From Hanleya hanleyi (taxonomy: Eukaryota > Mollusca > Polyplacophora > Lepidopleurida > Hanleyidae), in NCBI GenBank assembly GCA_036873755.1, contig JAVTVY010033874.1:89841-153840 (forward strand): 64,000 nt of DNA, written 5' to 3'. Position numbers and translations under genes: made by a program. This document shows positions 13,146-24,282 of this stretch, one piece after another. Every line of letters starts with the position of its first letter. Position 1 is the first letter of the stretch. Below the pieces are notes generated by a model. It was not told the origin of the DNA, ran no database searches, and saw only the letters and a list, made by a program, of their open reading frames with translations.

Positions 13146-13375
13146 CGCCATTATTGGTGTTATTGTTCATACACGTGGAATTGTTATGCCCTATGTCGCA
13201 TGCGCTAATGACGTAGCTTCGGCCCTCTCTTCCCTGGTTCTCGTGTGTAATGTTACGTGTTTTACCTGTGTCTTGTTGGAGCTAATAAACAACGCTTATT
13301 TCACACAGAAACGACGTCTTGTTGTTGGTTTGACGCTGTGTTGAGTTCGAGGAGGATTTACCTAACTAACTGGCG
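13146..13375 (+). repeat. 5' LTR
   Basis: It begins CGCCATTATTGG and ends AACTAACTGGCG, so its ends are CGCC and GGCG, not the usual TG and CA. It contains an AATAAA signal in GCTAATAAACAACGC near 13283. It matches the 3' LTR except at three sites. Confidence 0.85.
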
Positions 13376-13393
13376 TGGTGGCAGCAAAGATTC
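13376..13393 (+). other. Primer binding site, tRNA-Leu type
   Basis: TGGTGGCAGC follows the LTR directly. It is complementary to a tRNA 3' end GCTGCCACCA, as in many eukaryotic tRNA-Leu. Further bases (ATTCAACCCACG after a short mismatch) also resemble the complement of a tRNA-Leu T arm. This fixes the LTR end. The tRNA identity comes from recalled tRNA sequence. Confidence 0.65.
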
Positions 13394-13554
13394 AACCCAC
13401 GATTCTCCGCGTACATGTACGGTAAGCGACGATAAACTGTCTAAACTTTTCCTCCCGCTCAAACGCACGTGGCTCACTGTGCTGTGACAAATCAATCTGT
13501 GCATCTCAGCACGGTAATATTAGACGTTCGCTTGTGGCAGACAATTTATTGACT

Positions 13555-16500
13555 ATGGCTAGCATCCACAGAGCACCGAAACAGTGGTGTCTAACAAAAA
13601 CTGAGACAATAAATTCATTCGAGAATTGGAAACAGAACTTGCATTACACACTGTCTTTGGATTCAAACTTCGCTCCCTTCCTCCTGGATGGAACCCGTTG
13701 GGAAAAGAAAACAAGAGGTAATCCTAATCGCGGATTTATCGACGATGGACAAGCCGTTACGGACGCCAGTCGTCGCACTGCTCAACAAAAGGTAAATATG
13801 CTTGAGTTAATGCTTGGTCAAATAGCTAATTATTGTCCAGTGATTTCTCGCAACACCAACATTAAAACGTCCACATCCATTGACAGTATTTGGCAGGCGA
13901 TTCGATTACATTTTGGATTTCAATCAACGGGGGCCCATTTTATTGACCTTACTGACATTCATTTCGAGCCCGATGAACGTCCAGAAGACCTGTATCAACG
14001 CCTTATGGCATTTGTCGAAGATAGCTTACTCCTACGTGATGGGGGAATTTCTCATCATGGTCAAGCGATCACAGAAGACGAGGAAATGTCTCCATCTCAT
14101 GAAAATTTCGTAGTTCTCACCTGGCTTCATTTAATCCACTCAGACTTGCCCAAATTAGTAAAGCAAAGATATAGTACAGAGTTGCTATCTCGCACCCTTG
14201 CGTCCATCAAACCGGAGATATCTCAAGCCGTATCGTCCCTTCTAGATGAGATACATGCTAATACTGATGCAAAGATTTTGCGGTCTGATACAATGCGTCT
14301 GAATATCCCCAAACGCAAAACTACTGCTCAACCACAACTACGACAGAAAAAATCGTGCCGCCTCTGTCGGCAAGCCAATCGATCGGACAGTCACTTCTTG
14401 AGTCAATGTAGCTTTTTGCCAGAGCAAGATCGAAAATATATGACAAAAGCTAGGCAAATTGCCCATATTTTAGATGAAGATGACATAGACCATGAGGAAT
14501 TATGCATATCAGAAGCTGATACCGTCCATGATCTAACCTCCAATGAGTCGAGCTGTGCCCTAAGAATTCAAGTGCGTCAATCTCCCTATCTCGATGCCTT
14601 TTATAACCACCATGCTACACGAATCACAATTGACAGCGGCGCGACGGGCAATTTGATGCGTCTATCAACTGCTAAGCGCTTAGGTATTACTCTACAAAAG
14701 AGTTCTCAGTCAGCACACCAGGCGGATGGATCATCGCCGCTTCAAGTTGTAGGTGAAACCCACATTGTCTTTGTGCGAGACAATCCTGAATTTCAGTTTG
14801 AAGGCCTTGTAGTACAGAACTTAGATGTCGGCGTTTTGGCCGGCACGCCATTCATGGAGCTTAACGACATCAGCGTACGTCCAGCTAAACACCATATAAC
14901 GCTTGATGACGGTACAGTTATAAAATATGGTTCTTCAACCAATTCTTCAGCCACCCACACAATCCGACGGGCCCATCTATTGCGCATTCCTCCTAAATCG
15001 ACCACTGTGTGGCCTGGAGAGTACATCGAACTGCAACTTCCGGATGAGCTTGCGCAGTCTGACACCATATATGCGATGGAACCTCGTTCCCATGATCAAC
15101 TCTCTGTCCCAGAGTCTAAGATCTGGCCACCCCCCGACTTGATTTCTAGCATCTCTGGCAAGATACGGATTCCAAATTTGTCTGAGGAACCACAGATTTT
15201 AAAACGCCATCAGCATCTGTGTCAAATTTGCCCTGTCTTTGTACCCGATCCAACCTCCATTGAGACACAAGTGAGTGAACTCACAACAAGTACAACACAT
15301 ACTCCTGCCAAGGACACGACGCTATATTCACATTCCATCAAAATAGATCCAGACAATATCATGCCTTCAGAGTTCAAAGGTAAATTCCAAACGTTACTTA
15401 CCGAATTTGATGAAGTCTTCAATCCCAAGCCCAAGGGTTATAATGGTGCATCTGGTCCTTTCCAGGCCGTAGTAAACATGGGTCCTGTTCAACCCCCGCA
15501 ACGTAAAGGACGCGTTCCACAATATGCTCGCGATAAACTGGTTGAACTCCAACACAAATTTGATGAGCTTGAGAATATGAGTGTATTCGTTCGACCAGAA
15601 GATGTCAAGATTTCTGTTGAATATCTCAATCCTTCTTTCCTTGTGAAGAAATCTAGCGGTGGTTTCCGACTGGTGACAGCTTTCTCTGACGTGGGAAGAT
15701 ACAGCAAGCCCCAGCCATCTCTTATGCCTGATGTGAACTCTGTTTTACGACAGATTGGAAAGTGGAAACATATTATCTCTACTGATCTGACGAGTGCTTT
15801 TTATCAAATCCCGTTATCTAAAGCCTCGATGAAATATTGCGGTGTGTCTACACCTTTCCGTGGTATTCGGGTATATGCTCGATCAGCCATGGGTATGCCA
15901 GGATCTGAGACGGCATTAGAAGAGTTAATGTGCCGCGTCCTGGGAGATTTGCTTCAAGAAGGCATCGTGACTAAACTGGCTGATGACTTATACTGTGGCG
16001 GAGAAACGCTGGACGAGTTGTACTCAAACTGGCAACGACTCCTACATGCCCTACAAGAGAATGATTGATGTCTTTCAGCCTCCAAGACTGTAATATGTCC
16101 CAAGTCGACAACTGTGCTAGGATGGATCTGGCGCCAAGGACACATCCAGGCCAGTACTCATCGTGTCGCCACTCTAGCATCGTGTACGCCACCAGGAACT
16201 GTCAAAGGATTGCGGTCATTCATTGGAGCGTACAAAGTCCTGGCTTGAGTCATTCCAAATTGCGCCACAGTTCTGTCACCCTTGGAAGATGTTGTTGGTG
16301 GACGTCAGTCACAAGAAAAGCTGGAGTGGTCAGATCATCTCCACCATGCCTATCGGACGGCTCAGGAAACTTTATCGTCAAACAAGTCCATAATATTACC
16401 ACGACCCCACGACCAGATTTGGATCGTTACAGATGGTTCTGTAAAACAGAACGGCATAGCAGCTACTCTGTACGTAACCCGTGAAGGAAAACTATGCCTT

Positions 16501-18437
16501 GCCGGTTTCTTCAGTGCTAAGTTACGAAAGCAACAAGTCACCTGGCTACCTTGCGAAGTTGAAGCACTATCAATCGCCTCCGCCGTTAAACACTTCAGTC
16601 CGTTCATCATACAGTCCCGTCATACATCCTGTGTTCTTACTGACAGTAAGCCGTGTGTACAAGCATTCGAGAAATTGTGTCGCGGTGAATTCTCTGTCAG
16701 TCCACGGGTTTCCACATTCCTTTCGACCGTTAGCCGTTATCAGGCATCAGTCCGCCATCTTGCCGGTTCCGCAAACATACCATCGGACTTTGCTAGCAGA
16801 AATGCTCCAGACTGTGACAACCCAACTTGTCAAATTTGCTCCTTTGTTGCCCACCTGGAAAGTTGTGTTGTTCATTTATGTATCACAGAGGTCCTCAAAG
16901 ATAATATCAAGCTCCCCTTCACCAGTCGACCAGCCTGGCTGGCTCTCCAGTCCGAGTGCGCTGATTTGCGCCGCACTCATGCTCATCTGAAACAAGGCAC
17001 CCGCCCGTCAAAAAAACTTACTGACATCAAAGATGTAAAACGCTATCTTAATGTCGCTTCTATCGCCAAAGATGGTCTATTGGTTGTTCGTCGACAGGAT
17101 CCTTTCACTTCTTCCCGAGAGTGCATCGTTGTTCCTCGACAAGTTCTTGATGGCCTGCTCACCGCTCTCCATATCCACTTGAATCACCCGACCTGCCACC
17201 AGCTTAAGCTTGCTGTACGCCGTTTCTTCTATGCACTGGATATGGACAAATCTGTTGAGCACGTAATGAGTGGATGTCATCAATGTGCTTCATTACAGAA
17301 CATTCCCCATGATGTAATCACACAGTCCACAGAAGATCCACCGGATAAGATCGGGATATCTTACGCAGCAGATGTGATCAAACGTCAGAAACAGTTCATC
17401 CTTGTTCTGAGAGAATGTGTTACGGCCTATACCTGTGCCTGTTTGATAGAGGATGAGCGACGAGAGTCTCTACAAAGTGCACTTCTTCGACTGTGCCTCG
17501 AAATTCGCCCATTGGAGGCCCTGCCGCAGTTGTACGTACTGACCCAGCCCCAGCCTTCCAGTCCCTCGTTAATGATGAACTTCTCCGGGAACACCGACTC
17601 ACGCTTGAGGTGGGGAGAGTGAAGAACAGAAATAAAAACCCTGTCGCCGACAAAGCTGTTCAAGAACTAGAAAGCGAGCTCTTGCGTCAAGATCCATCGG
17701 CCGGTTATGTTTCTCCTCTCAAACTTGCTCTTGCTACGGCACACCTGAACACGCGTATCAGATCTAGGGGTCTATCTGCACGGGAAATGTGGACCCAAAG
17801 AGATCAATTTACCAACGCCCAGATTCCATTACAGGACATGAAACTTATTGTGGACCAACATTCTCAACGCAATGCCAATCATCCACACAGTGAGAAATCT
17901 AAAGCCCCGCTGAGTGGCCCACCGCCTATTCCTTCAATCGACGTAGGGGACTTAGTATATCTTCATTCGGATGGCAACAAATTGAGTGCACGTGACCGTT
18001 ATCTTGTCGTAGCAGTGGATGGCCAATGGTGTAACATCAGGAAATTTACTGGTGCTCAACTTAGGAAAACCTCATACCGCGTCAAACATTCCGAGTGTTA
18101 TAAAGTACCAGTTTCTTCTGAACCTAACTCTGCACGCACATGGCGTTACGCTCATGACGATTCGGATGATGAGTTTGAAGAGGTAGAGAAACCGCCTACT
18201 CCCATAAACCCACCTGTACTCCCACCTGTTCCACTAGAGATTTACAACCCAGCTGAGGTTGCGTCAGGCTTGCAATTGGAATGTAATATACCGGACGCTT
18301 CAACCATACCTGTGGATGAGGGTGACAGTCAAGGTATTACTCCTATCACGAATGGGTCATCATCCCCAGAACTCTTGCGACGATCTGGTCGACAACGGTC
18401 TCGGCCAACTCGTCTAAAGGATTATGTGCTTGACTGA
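13555..18437 (+). pseudogene. Gag-Pol of the LTR element, interrupted
   Basis: The first ATG is at 13555; the frame is open from 13534. Visible parts, numbered from 13534, are a gag-like N-terminus and a zinc knuckle variant with C275, C278, H287 and C292. Then come a protease site at D367-S-G-A and RT with D751 in the STDLTSAFY block and the LADDLY pair D817-D818. After a TGA at 16066-16068 and another at 16246-16248 the same frame continues. It carries RNase H (VTDGS, CEVEAL, LTDSK) and the integrase HHCC finger near 17170-17290. A single-base-type frameshift near 17510 moves the rest to another frame. That part holds the second integrase Asp (VRTDPAPAF), the Glu helix and a C-terminal domain ending at 18437. 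As read, it cannot make a full polyprotein. Confidence 0.9.
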
Positions 18438-18479
18438 AGTATCATTCCGTGTATAGCCAATGATTTCTGGAATGTGTAG

Positions 18480-18600
18480 TGGGGCAGAATAATCCCCTAT
18501 GCTAGAGGGCAGTCTACCCTATGACAGCATTTATGTTTAACGGAAATGGGGCAGAATAATCCCCTGTTGCCAGAGGGCAGTCTACCCTATGATGGCACAT
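18480..18600 (+). repeat. Direct repeat with paired mini-hairpins in the element's 3' UTR
   Basis: A unit with GGGGCAGAATAATCCCC followed by AGAGGGCAGTCTACCCT occurs twice, about 67 bases apart. Each unit can form two short stems, GGGG with CCCC and AGGG with CCCT. It lies after the pol stop and before the purine tract. Its role is unknown; an RNA packaging or export element is possible. Confidence 0.6.
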
Positions 18601-18908
18601 TATCAGTGCAGTGTACAATATCCTACATCTTGACATTCAGATTCAGTCTATCTTACAATGTCAAACTTTCTAAACATTTTAATAATCTGTCATAACTGAT
18701 GACGTTCCCACCATTAATGACCTGTGTATTCATCCATACAGTAAAAAGTTCAGGTGAAAATTGATACCCATTTAACGGTCCACAACCATGCTGAAGAGAA
18801 GGCATCATTGCTGAAGTATCATTGCCGTCTGCATGACATTCCAAGTCAAACTTAGTTTTATAGTTCAGCTAGTACTGTGTTAAATAAAGAAAGAAGAGAG
18901 AAAACAAT

Positions 18909-18924
18909 TAAAGGGAAAAGGGAT
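18909..18924 (+). other. Polypurine tract
   Basis: TTAAAGGGAAAAGGGATCA stands directly before the 3' LTR. A purine tract there primes plus-strand synthesis in LTR elements. The exact edge against the LTR is uncertain by a few bases. Confidence 0.6.
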
Positions 18925-18926
18925 CA

Positions 18927-19156
18927 CGCCATTATTGGTGTTATTGTTTATACACGTGGAATTGTTATGCCCTATGTCGCATGCGCTAATGACGTAGCTT
19001 CGGCCCTCTCTTCCCTGGTTCTCGTGTGTAATGTTACGTGTTTTGCCTGTGTCTTGTTGGAGCTAATAAACAACGCTCATTTCACACAGAAACGACGTCT
19101 TGTTGTTGGTTTGACGCTGTGTTGAGTTCGAGGAGGATTTACCTAACTAACTGGCG
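18927..19156 (+). repeat. 3' LTR
   Basis: It has the same 230-bp length as the 5' LTR and three transition differences, in the TTGTTTATAC, TTTTGCCTG and CGCTCATTTC contexts. It is followed by CAG, which also precedes the 5' LTR. Confidence 0.85.
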
Positions 19157-19157
19157 C

Positions 19158-19930
19158 AGAGCATTTTCATCATAGCTCTCTAGATTTGTATCTAATACCA
19201 CTTATGCCGGTGCTAGGGGCCGTGTGGTCATATCATCCAAGTTGCCACATGAACAGGTACAATAAAAGCGTACCTGAGATACAACACATATCACGAATCG
19301 TTAGATTCTTGGTATGTGCTTTAGATTAGGTTAACCGGAGGACTTCTCTGTGAAGTCATGTGACGCAGTCAGTATGTCGGTACCTCTTCGCACTTCCCTT
19401 ATATGTGTTGTAATTTTTACCTGTATATGGCGAGATTCTGCTGGTGGAGGTTTCGTCCCCGAGGCCCGCCCCCTGTACAGACCTTTTGGTCTTTGATATA
19501 TGTTGGCATTTGTGGGAAGTTGATGCTGGGTCGACATCGGGCGTTACAGACTAGTCTTTCGTCTTAATTCCGTCATTTACATCCGACGACCATACAGCTC
19601 ACCAATCTCCAATATACGAGTTGTCACAGCGAAACAGCTCACCAAATACCAGTATACGAGTTGTCAGAGCATTTTCATCATAGCCCTCTAGATTTGTATC
19701 TAATACCGCTTATGCCGGTGCTAGGGGCCGTGTGGTCATATCATCCAAGTTGCCACATGAACAGGTACAATAAAAGCGTACCTGAGATACAACACATATC
19801 ACGAATCGTTAGATTCTTGGTATGTGCTTTAGATTAGGTTAACCAGAAGACTTCTCGGTGAAGTCATGTGACGCAGTCAGTATGTCGGCACCTCTTCCCA
19901 CTTCCCTTATATGTGTTGTAATTTCATATT
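19158..19930. repeat. Tandem units 2 and 3, right of the LTR element
   Basis: The unit of about 514 bp begins AGAGCATTTTCATCATAG at 19158 and restarts at 19671. The third unit stops at about 19925, where segment-type sequence (TTTCATATTTTCTTGGGG) begins. Together with 12657-13145 this makes about 2.5 copies that were present before the LTR element inserted. Confidence 0.75.
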
Positions 19931-22900
19931 TTCTTGGGGAACCAGTTGCACATTACCGTGATTAAACAACAGGTAACCTGTAACATGTGCTTCAGGGTTA
20001 AATAACAGATTAATTCAAAATACTGTGGTAAACCAAAGAGGGTCTCCTACAAATGGAATTTGGGAACCTCCAGGACAGGCTTACAGACAACATAACAGTA
20101 AAGACATACACACAAATATTTTTTTTTAATTAATCCTATGGCTATTGTGTAAGACCACTGTATCCATTATTTCAAGAAACTCCAACAAGCCATGGCACTA
20201 TTTACATAAAAGATAAAGTTTAGCATAACAAAATATTACCTTAGCATGTAAGAGTGAATTAATGCAACAAAAAATAGTGTTAGCCAAATGGTCCAAACCT
20301 AGACGTTGACGAAAGGAAGTTCGAATAAAATATCTGAAATAGTTACAGAAATATTCACGTTTTATATGACGATGATACTCGAGCAAATTGTTCATTAAAA
20401 GGATAATTTTGGTTTGCTAAACCTTACAGTCTGGGAAATAATTTGATCATTTTCTGCATACCTATTTACCACAAGTTACAACTTTCCACCAATGAAATCA
20501 CCATAGGCCTACTACTATTTCCAATTCACAAAAAAATTATGCAAATTACGTTTCCTCAAATGACCCCTAATTGTGACACCATTTGTAAAATAATCCTTTC
20601 AATCTCTATCCGATCCTCAATGATAAATATAAAAAAAATTCAGAAAATCCACGAGATAAAAAAGATACTTTTCGATGGGTTTACCTATGCTCCCTGTTGT
20701 AGTCCATATCAGAGATGAATAAATGAAACAACAATATAGTCAGAGAATTTCCCAAGACTAGAAAGCAAGGAATCTAAGTTTGAGCAAACCAGATTAAATG
20801 TTTTGGAGATGATCATCTCCCGATTCACGTCTTTTAAATGATCATGGTGGAGCAAAAGCTAAATTGGTAGCGGGAGCACTTTACCACCCGGAAAATATTA
20901 CATTCATGATTACGAGTCCTATTAATCCCGAAATACAGCTTCTCTGATGAAATCACCAATTTCCAATTTGCGTATTAAAATAAAACGATTTAACATTACC
21001 TAAATAACTCATTTTAGTCATTAGAAAACTCAAAAGCCAAAGTTACATTAATCATGAATATAACCACCACAAAGTTTATCCAAGATTATCATGTATATAA
21101 GTAGTATGTACTGAATTCAGTGTCCATGTACATTTTACTCGGATACAGTGATTATTTAATTGTGAGCATAGTCAAATACTGGTCAACACTAGAGACCCAG
21201 AGTGATACTATCCTTGATTCAGTAAACAATTACAGATTTATTGACACAAGCAGATACCAGACTATGTCAATTGGAGAACTCAATTAACATAGCTACTTAA
21301 GATTTCATACCATGTGACTTTTTACCATGTACCTGTACAAGGAAATACCGGTTATTATCTTCACAACGCAGTATAAGGCTTGGATGATCAAGTCAGCAAA
21401 TGTCATAAACAATATTCATGTTCAGCTGATACATACAATGTAACTGGGAACAGAGAATTACACGATTTAGTCAAATATCAACCAAAATACATATTATCTT
21501 ACATATTATCTATCTAAAATTCTGTATAGCAAAAATAAAAATATAATAATAATAATAAAACAAAAATAATAATAAAATAAATAACAGCTCCATCCATATC
21601 ATACGTAAGTTCTTTAGCCTGGAATACACTATAGTCTGTCGGTTTTAATGAGTCCACTTTCGAGCTTCTTTAAAATCAGCAGTTAATTTCGTATAAATTG
21701 GGTAAAACAAACTAATCGCTACAAAATGAACACCATTATATAGATGCTATAGTACACTTGAAATAACTTTGTAATTATCTCCATATAAAACTCCAGTACA
21801 GTCGTTTCATGTAGCCATAATGTTCTCGTGTTTACTAGCACAAAAGTGAACATTGCCCTGACCGGTCATAGAGGTGTGTGCGGTTTATCACTCGGCTATT
21901 TCACTGGACATGTGATATTAGCGACACTCTCACGGATCACCTGTTATGACTTTATAGAGCATCGCTGGCCTTTGTGACAGTAGGCACGAATTCATTATGA
22001 CGTCTCCCTATGTAATTGAGACCCGGTACATGAAACAACCGAACTGAACTTTCATATGGAGAAAATTACAAGGTTATTTCAAGCCTGATATATTATCGAT
22101 ATCATGGAGAAATTGTAGTCAGTTTGTAGAGTTCGGTTTGTTTTACACGCTGCGAAACAGAAAATTTATGCACAGTTAATTATTGATTTTTGACAAGCTC
22201 CAAAATGGACAGACTTTAATATGCAGCTTATCTCTATTCATATGGGACAATATTCAGTTTTAAGCTTTCTAGTCAGGACGAACCAGACGCTAGTAATTTT
22301 AGTTGCCAAATCGTAAACTTAGGATTAATCTAGCAATAACAAGAATGTTCCTGCTCTCCGTTTATCCTTCTAGGTCATCATACACAAATTTCACGCCAAT
22401 CGAACAAGCGCAATAGAAAAATACGCCCTTAAGGTTTGCATTGATGTTTGCAAAGTTGATGATTCATCAAAGTTGATGATGAATACAAACAACAAAACCA
22501 CACTAATTTCTCAGACCTGCTCTCTTTTTATCTTTCTAGGTCACCATGCACAAATTTCACGCAAATCGAACAAGCGCAATGGAAAAAATAAGTCAGAAAG
22601 GTTTACAATCTACAACTGATGTTTGCAAAATTGGTGATGATGATCTAGTGATACAAATACAAATAGCAAAACGAAAATTAATCAGACCTACATGTAGCTA
22701 GATAGCAAACAAAATGTATCTAGGCAAGCTTTATCTAGACAATCTACAACGGTATCCTAGATATGGACGTTTGACATGGCGGCGGCGAAGTAGTTTCTCG
22801 GTTATACATACGAGCAATCACTTTTTAGAAATGCTCAAATGATGAGCAAATATATATTTTTTTTCAGCTTGCATGCAAAAAACCGCAAAAGTAACCATAT

Positions 22901-23197
22901 CACGACAAAAATTGCTACGCATCAATTTCGGATGAGGTTTACTAAAAAAAGGAACTGATATCAAAGATTTTACTATGATGAATTTTATACTTGACATTTT
23001 ATTTTGAGTTATGTCCCTAATATATATTAGTAGCACGTATCTAATATGTATATGTATATAATCTAACGATAGAACTATTCCGATTTGATCTGTAATCACA
23101 CAGAGAACACTCAAATGGCTTCATACCAGTGTGTGTTCTCATATGATTAACGAGACTACTACTATTTCAAGTGGTTCTATAATTTCAGAGAGATCAC
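19931..23197. repeat. Segment B: duplicated noncoding block
   Basis: It matches segment C at about 32930-37110 (apart from the 1.2-kb insertion there), and A and D in parts. The last 150 bases are the decayed finger tail of gene B with the same CSL-stop feature. A simple AT-rich run lies near 21535-21590. No gene was found. Confidence 0.7.
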
Positions 23198-23201
23198 TTA
23201 A

Positions 23202-23782
23202 CCCTACCTGCCCTGGGGGGGGGGGGGGGAAAGTGCCCCCACTAGTGAACTTTTCTCTGCTGCTCCGAAATGACAAAACCGAGGAGGCTGAAACTTGGTG
23301 ACTTTTAAGCTTATCTTATTGGGGTCATTTTGAGTCTATTTTCATACACCCCCGGGTGGAGGATCATGGGTAAATTCAAAATGGCGGCCATGTGGTATCC
23401 GCGAAAGTCGTGTTTTTCATCTTTTCGGTCCATTTCTTCACATTTTCCTTGCCTAAAAGTCCTTGAAAGTATATTATTTATGCAAAACTAATTATTCTCT
23501 ACTTTATAAGATTTTTTTCGAGAGAAAAATCTGAAAAATAAAAATTTAAAAAAATCGACTCCAAAAAGGCCGAAAAATGGCTTCCGAGAAGATGACCTCA
23601 CTGTGACGTCATCATGGCGGCCATCTTGGATTTTTTTTATATTTTCCGGTAGAGCTTGAACCCAAGATATTGTGTGGTAAGTTTCAGCGCTCTAGCCTTA
23701 GTGGTAGAGAAAATATATAGGGGGGCACTTTCCGCCCCCCCCCAGGCTGCGACACACCCCAAATCGCCCAGGCCAGGTAGGG
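23202..23782. mobile_element. TTAA-flanked MITE (piggyBac-type target) in gene B tail
   Basis: TTAA is found on both sides, at 23198-23201 and 23783-23786. The ends are inverted: CCCTACCTGCCCTGGG at the left and the complement of CCCTACCTGGCCTGGG at the right. The unfilled site can be read in gene A near 6649 as CACTTAAAGGG. A G run lies just inside the left end and a C run just inside the right end. There is no ORF of note, so it is nonautonomous. A TTAA target is typical of piggyBac-type elements; the family is inferred from that alone. Eroded relatives lie in all four segments. Confidence 0.85.
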
Positions 23783-23786
23783 TTAA

Positions 23787-24282
23787 AGGGCTTTTCACCA
23801 GTATGAGCTAGCATGTGCGAAACAAGATTACTGCAACTTGGAGTTCTATAATCACATACAGAACACTTGAAAGGCTTTTTACCAGTGTGTGTTCTCATAT
23901 GTCCAACAAGACTGCTGTTACTGACAGATCTATAATCACACATAGAACACCTAAAAGGCATTTCACCAGCGCGTGTTCTCATATGTCTAACAATATTGCT
24001 GTTACTGACAGATCTATAATCACACATAGAACACCTAAAAGGCTTTACACCAGTGTGTGTTCTCATATGTGTAACAAGATTGCTGTTACGGACAGATCTA
24101 TAATCACACATAGAACAGCTAAAAGGCTTTTCACCAGTGTGTGTTCTCATATGTGTAACAAGACTGCTGTTGCAGATAGATCTATATTCACACATAGAAC
24201 ACCTAAAAGGCTTTTCACCAGTGTGTGTTCTCATATGTCTAACAAGATCGCTGTTACAGACAGATCTATAATCACACATAGA
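23787..24282 (-). pseudogene. Six fingers beyond the TGA in gene B
   Basis: The frame continues straight on after the TGA at 24285-24283 with six more C2H2 units, the first of which lacks only the Cys replaced by TGA. One unit has Arg in place of its last His (MRTRAGEMPF). The frame then runs into the TTAA-flanked MITE and stops inside it at 23698. It would be translated only by readthrough. Confidence 0.7.

Larger units (their letters stand above)
13146..19156 (+). mobile_element. Ty3/Gypsy-type LTR retrotransposon, 6.0 kb, broken
   Basis: Two 230-bp LTRs enclose a gag-pol region ordered gag, protease, RT, RNase H, integrase, which is the Ty3/Gypsy order. A primer site follows the left LTR and a purine tract precedes the right one. 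The two LTRs differ at three sites, all transitions, so the insertion is fairly young. The coding frame nevertheless carries two TGA codons and a frameshift. The flanks show a possible 3-bp CAG duplication; the unfilled junction can be read near 19668-19675. The clade was not determined. The RT motif LADDLYCGG is seen in some invertebrate Gypsy-like elements, which is recalled and not searched. Confidence 0.9.

Noticed and set aside
13146..19156. BEL/Pao assignment for the LTR element
   Set aside because: The RT and RNase H motifs and the chromodomain-free integrase end fit Ty3/Gypsy-like better, and no BEL-type C-terminal domain was seen. Not tested by a tree.
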